Assembly: GCA_026874595.1 (NCBI GenBank)
Contig: CM049322.1
Span: 50,881,340-50,945,339, forward strand
Origin: Sipunculus nudus
Taxonomy: Eukaryota; Annelida; Sipuncula; Golfingiida; Sipunculidae
Reading direction: 5' to 3'
Length of the DNA stretch: 64,000 nt
Part shown: in pieces, positions 60,667 through 64,000 of the stretch
How positions within the stretch are numbered: the stretch's first letter is position 1
How the letters are laid out: every line of letters begins with the position of its first letter
Program-made: the position numbers and the translations under genes
Notes under the pieces: generated by a model
Told to the model about the DNA's origin: nothing
The model's database searches: none
The model's input: only the letters and a program-made list of their open reading frames with translations

Positions 60667-61935
60667 AGGAACTCTCGGCCCCAGAGACACTCGGCCCGGA
60701 GACACTCGGCCCAAGCGACTCTCGGCCCAACATATACTAAGGATTTAAGGTAACGTAAACCAAACATAAACTTGGAATTTAAGGTAACTTTATTCAAAAA
60801 TAAATGCAGAATTTCAGGCAACATAAACCAAGTGTAAAGTTGCAGTGTAAACTTAACTTCCACTTGAAGTATCAGGTGAGGTAAAATCGACGTAATTTGC
60901 GGTTTTAATATAAATAAATTTAACATAGCATAAACATGCATAAACAAGAAGAGATAAACTTAACGTATGATCAACGTTTTTGATGGAGTAATCCTCAAAT
61001 AAACTTTTAGTTGAAGGTAATTTAAACCCAAAATAAAGTTGCAGTTGAAAGTTTCGTAAACTGCTGTAAACTTGGCATTTAATGCAACGTAAACCTTACG
61101 TTAAAATTAAAGTTAATGTAATGTAAACCCAACATAAATATGACGTACACTAAAAGTAAATATGAGTTTAATGTGACGTAAACCCAGTGTAAACTTGGAA
61201 TTTAAGATAATGTAAGCTCAGAGAAAACTTCGAAACGTAGGTGACGTAAACCAGAAGTATTATTGGTGTTTAAGGTGGCGTTAACCTGACGCAAAGTTTG
61301 AGTTTAAGTTGACTTCAACACATAATAAACTTGGAGTATATTATTTAGTATATCAAGCATAAAATTATACTTAAACTCAACGTAAAATCGAAGTTTATAT
61401 GGAACGGCAAACTCAACGTAAACTTAGAGTTCAACGAAAAATAAACCAATTAAAAAAATAATAGTTCATAAATTTTTTTTTTTAAGTTTATCGCGGAACA
61501 TTTTATTTTCGGGGGAGGGGTTGGGTAATCAACACCAAGTCCTGAGAATATTGCGTATTTGTGTACATATCTACATTCTCTTGTTTTCACTCAATAAACC
61601 CTCCACTGATATACCCTATAAATACCCTAATATAACAAAAGCATCCGTTGTACTAACAGACTTTCACAGTGCACGGGCGACTCGGTATAAGCACGGGAAC
61701 AATTGTGTAAACGAGGGGTTTCCCGGGGCTTGAATCGGACCTGTTGGCCGAGTGTCTCTGAGACCGACCGACGGCCTCGGGGCCGAGTGTCGCTAGGTCC
61801 CATTGCTTAGGGGCCGACTGTCTCTTGGGCCGAGAGTCGCTTGCGCCGAGTGTCTCCGGGCCGAGTGTCTCTGGGGCCGAGAGTCGCTTGCGCCGAGTCT
61901 CTCCGGGCCGAGTGTCTCTGGGGCCGAGACTTCCT
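60667..61935. mobile_element. 1.27-kb element with 62-bp terminal inverted repeats and internal minisatellite
   Basis: The first 62 bp (from AGGAACTCTCGGCCCCAGAG) match the reverse complement of the last 62 bp (AGGAAGTCTCGGCCCCAGAG) at 59 positions. The repeats are themselves made of short 'cagagacactcggcccgg' units. On the right these expand inward as a tandem array to about 61745 ('gggccgagtgtctctg', 'gggccgagagtcgcttgcgc'). Between them, 60735-61450 is a degenerate ~39-bp tandem repeat carrying 'aatttaaggtaacgtaaacc' and 'caacataaacttgg'. No transposase is present. I could not find a clear target duplication. Confidence 0.75.
60735..61450 (+). repeat. Degenerate ~39-bp minisatellite inside the inverted-repeat element
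   Basis: Diverged units combining 'gtaacgtaaacccaacataa' with 'acttggaatttaag', about 17 in number, with several deletions. Confidence 0.65.
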
Positions 61936-62150
61936 TTATTCTTTATTACAGTGCTCACGTACTAAAGTGGCAATCAACGTGTTAGCAAACTAACATGTAT
62001 AAATCCTAAACACCATACATTTGTGCACTTAGATCCGCCATAGGGACAGGATAAATTATCAGGGTGCATTTCCATTAAGAGATAAAGCAATGTGCAACAT
62101 GAATCTGTTATAAGGTAAGACCAAGCAAGGAAAGAAACTGATACCTGCTT

Positions 62151-62549
62151 CTGTGGCTAAAGGGTAGAGCACCGGACTCAAAGCCGGGAGGTCGGGAATT
62201 TAAAATTCGGCCAAGGAGCAGTGAGATGTTCACGGTCGTCTCCAGCCCAGGGTGAGCGCTCTGCAGGCCTTATGGGAAAGTTTTGTATCACTACAAACGA
62301 GTGCGTCTTTGGGAGGTTCCTCGGTGGATTGACTTAGCGATGGGGATTATTACACACCCAGGACCTGCAGGTACGGGAGACACCGAGCCTGGGTGACACC
62401 AAGATATAAAAATTAAATGACAGAAAGCGAGTGATATTGCCCTGTTACGTAGTCCCAAACCGAAATGGAACTCTGCACTTATAAATATGTGGATTATGAA
62501 TTAGATAAGTCAGCATTAAAAAATGGAGAGGTTACTACAAAAAAGGAAA
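62151..62549 (+). mobile_element. tRNA-derived SINE (family S1), second copy
   Basis: Same head ('ggctaaagggtagagcaccg', 'ctcaaagccgggagg') and same 300-bp body ('ttcacggtcg', 'gatggggattattacacacc', 'gccctgttacgtagtccc') as 48530-48927, more diverged. An imperfect duplication, 'atacctgctt' (62141) against 'atactgttt' (62550), may be its target site. Confidence 0.8.
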
Positions 62550-62559
62550 ATACTGTTTG

Positions 62560-63278
62560 AAATCAAAAGCAGGGCGTGTACAGACGAAATATGTGAGGAA
62601 AATTACCATAACGTATTCAACCTCTTGTTAAAATAAATATGTCTATTATATACAGGAACAGAACATGGACCTGTGAGGTAATATCCTCAACCAGGAACTG
62701 CATAAACAGTAGTGATAACAATATCACTAGCGTTCATTACCTACTGCGGCTAGTAAATTATATTTTCTTAAAATGCATATATGTATCTATTATTTTTGGT
62801 TGTGCCGGAAATTGCTTCGACATTATGGTATTACTGTACTCATAAAAATGAGAATAAGTGTACCTTGGTTCCCTCTGATTTGTCAGGCTTCTGACATGCT
62901 TTATTTTAATTCTATAAGAATTTCTTTCGCTCGTTAGAAAAAAAAACGGACCTGCAAGTTCATTGAAATTCTTTTGGAAATGACTGTACTGTTATCCAGA
63001 CTTATTTATACTAATTATTGCAGTGACTATATATTTAAGCACTTGCTCACCAACTCAAATCCTTATGGATATCCAGTTACAAACGAATCGTTTCCGTAGG
63101 AATGGTATCTCGGATATAGTTTGTCCTTAATTTTATGTAGAGAAAGGTTGCATTAGTAAAAGTAATAGAAGAAGAAATCTACATATACATTGTACAGTGT
63201 CTGAGGCGGACAGTCACAGGGCTGGACGATTTGTCCGTTATAGCGAGGTGTCCTCCCAAAAGGCAGGGGCTTACCCAG
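62560..63278. other. Intergenic, nothing recognised
   Basis: Ends in 'ggcaggggcttacccaggcg' before a C run, possibly one end of a further hAT-like MITE. Confidence 0.35.
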
Positions 63279-63346
63279 GCGCCCCCCCCCCCCCCCAAAC
63301 CCCACCAAGTACACGCCGTCCTTTCGGAATCCTACTTAGTCTAATA

Positions 63347-63388
<42 letters not shown>

Positions 63389-63451
63389 CCCGGCAGTCCT
63401 TCACAGAATGCTTTCCATGTCCATGGTTACGAGAACTCTTTTGTCATATCA

Positions 63452-63494
<43 letters not shown>

Positions 63495-63521
63495 GATAGA
63501 TAGATAGATAGATAGATAGAT
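63279..63521. repeat. Poly-C run, two (TA)n tracts and (GATA)n
   Basis: A poly-C run near 63281-63296, (TA)n at 63350-63385 and 63453-63492, (GATA)n at 63493-63521. Confidence 0.95.
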
Positions 63522-64000
63522 GGATCTTTTACGAATTCAGTACAGGCGATCATGCAAGTCATGCAATCATATGGCCAGAATGTATTATACGTTATGTTGA
63601 TTTATAAAAAATATCTATAAAAAAAACAGGCGGTACAGACTACAGGTGTTCCGGTTGGTTTTTAAAAGTAAAAAATAACTGTTTATATTACCAGCGGAAC
63701 CCTGATGGGTCGCATAGGATGTTTGCACGCAACCGCTCTGCTCATGCCCATTTAATGAATATTCATTAAGGTCACGAATAGTTCACATTTAGGTAAATAT
63801 TCCAAGTGGTCTATCTCTTCAATTTATAGGCCTACTGTTACCTAGCTTCGTGACCTATTGACCTTGGTAGTATCACCACGACTGTTCGGAAATACTGTTT
63901 GTTGACTAAAAGTGAGGGTCGAAAATATCGGAGAACCTTTAGTTCCTGATTGAGATGAACACCAGTTGTCGCTTACATCAAAAACATACAAAACTGGCAC
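63522..64000. other. Intergenic, nothing recognised
   Basis: No supported feature. Confidence 0.4.

Noticed and set aside
61653-61958. 101-codon minus-strand frame with repeated 'TLGPE' words
   Set aside because: Translation of the short tandem repeats forming the right terminus of the 60667-61935 element.

Overview
This is a eukaryotic nuclear window, AT-rich and dominated by repeats. Genes are split by introns with GT..AG sites; many (TA)n, (CT)n, (AAT)n and GATA microsatellites, minisatellites, tRNA-derived SINEs, MITE-like elements and degraded retroelement pieces fill the rest. The recognisable protein families (secreted lipocalins, a PAN-like/C-type lectin protein, a sigma-like glutathione S-transferase, a mitochondrial-clan CYP10-like P450 relic, a BEL/Pao relic) fit an invertebrate, most plausibly a lophotrochozoan such as a mollusc. 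That placement is inference.

Layout: 0-9 kb holds a degenerate dispersed repeat family, a 34-bp minisatellite, a pogo/Tc1-like non-autonomous element (4300-5281) and one frameshifted P450 exon (5881-6181). 9.56-12.26 kb is a large 43/44-bp minisatellite that is nearly free of stops in all three forward frames. 13-18.3 kb and 27.9-30.5 kb are related by a direct and an inverted duplication, each with a 29-bp minisatellite. Between them lies a five-exon gene on + (23636-26328) for a secreted PAN-like plus C-type lectin protein, with a decayed Thr/Pro-rich exon upstream.

31.6-43.0 kb carries two lipocalin genes in tandem on the minus strand. The first (39119-42933) is complete, four exons and 192 residues. 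The second (31604-35865) lacks only its signal-peptide exon. A broken third lipocalin exon lies between them. The last exon of a GST (52878-53048, minus) follows, then a zone of diverged tandem and inverted repeats, a 203-bp hAT-like MITE, and a 1.27-kb element with 62-bp terminal inverted repeats and an internal minisatellite.

Function: the intact genes are all secreted small-ligand or glycan binders or detoxification enzymes. They are separate genes, not an operon. Exon models were built by hand from splice signals, reading-phase continuity and family motifs; they have not been tested against transcripts.
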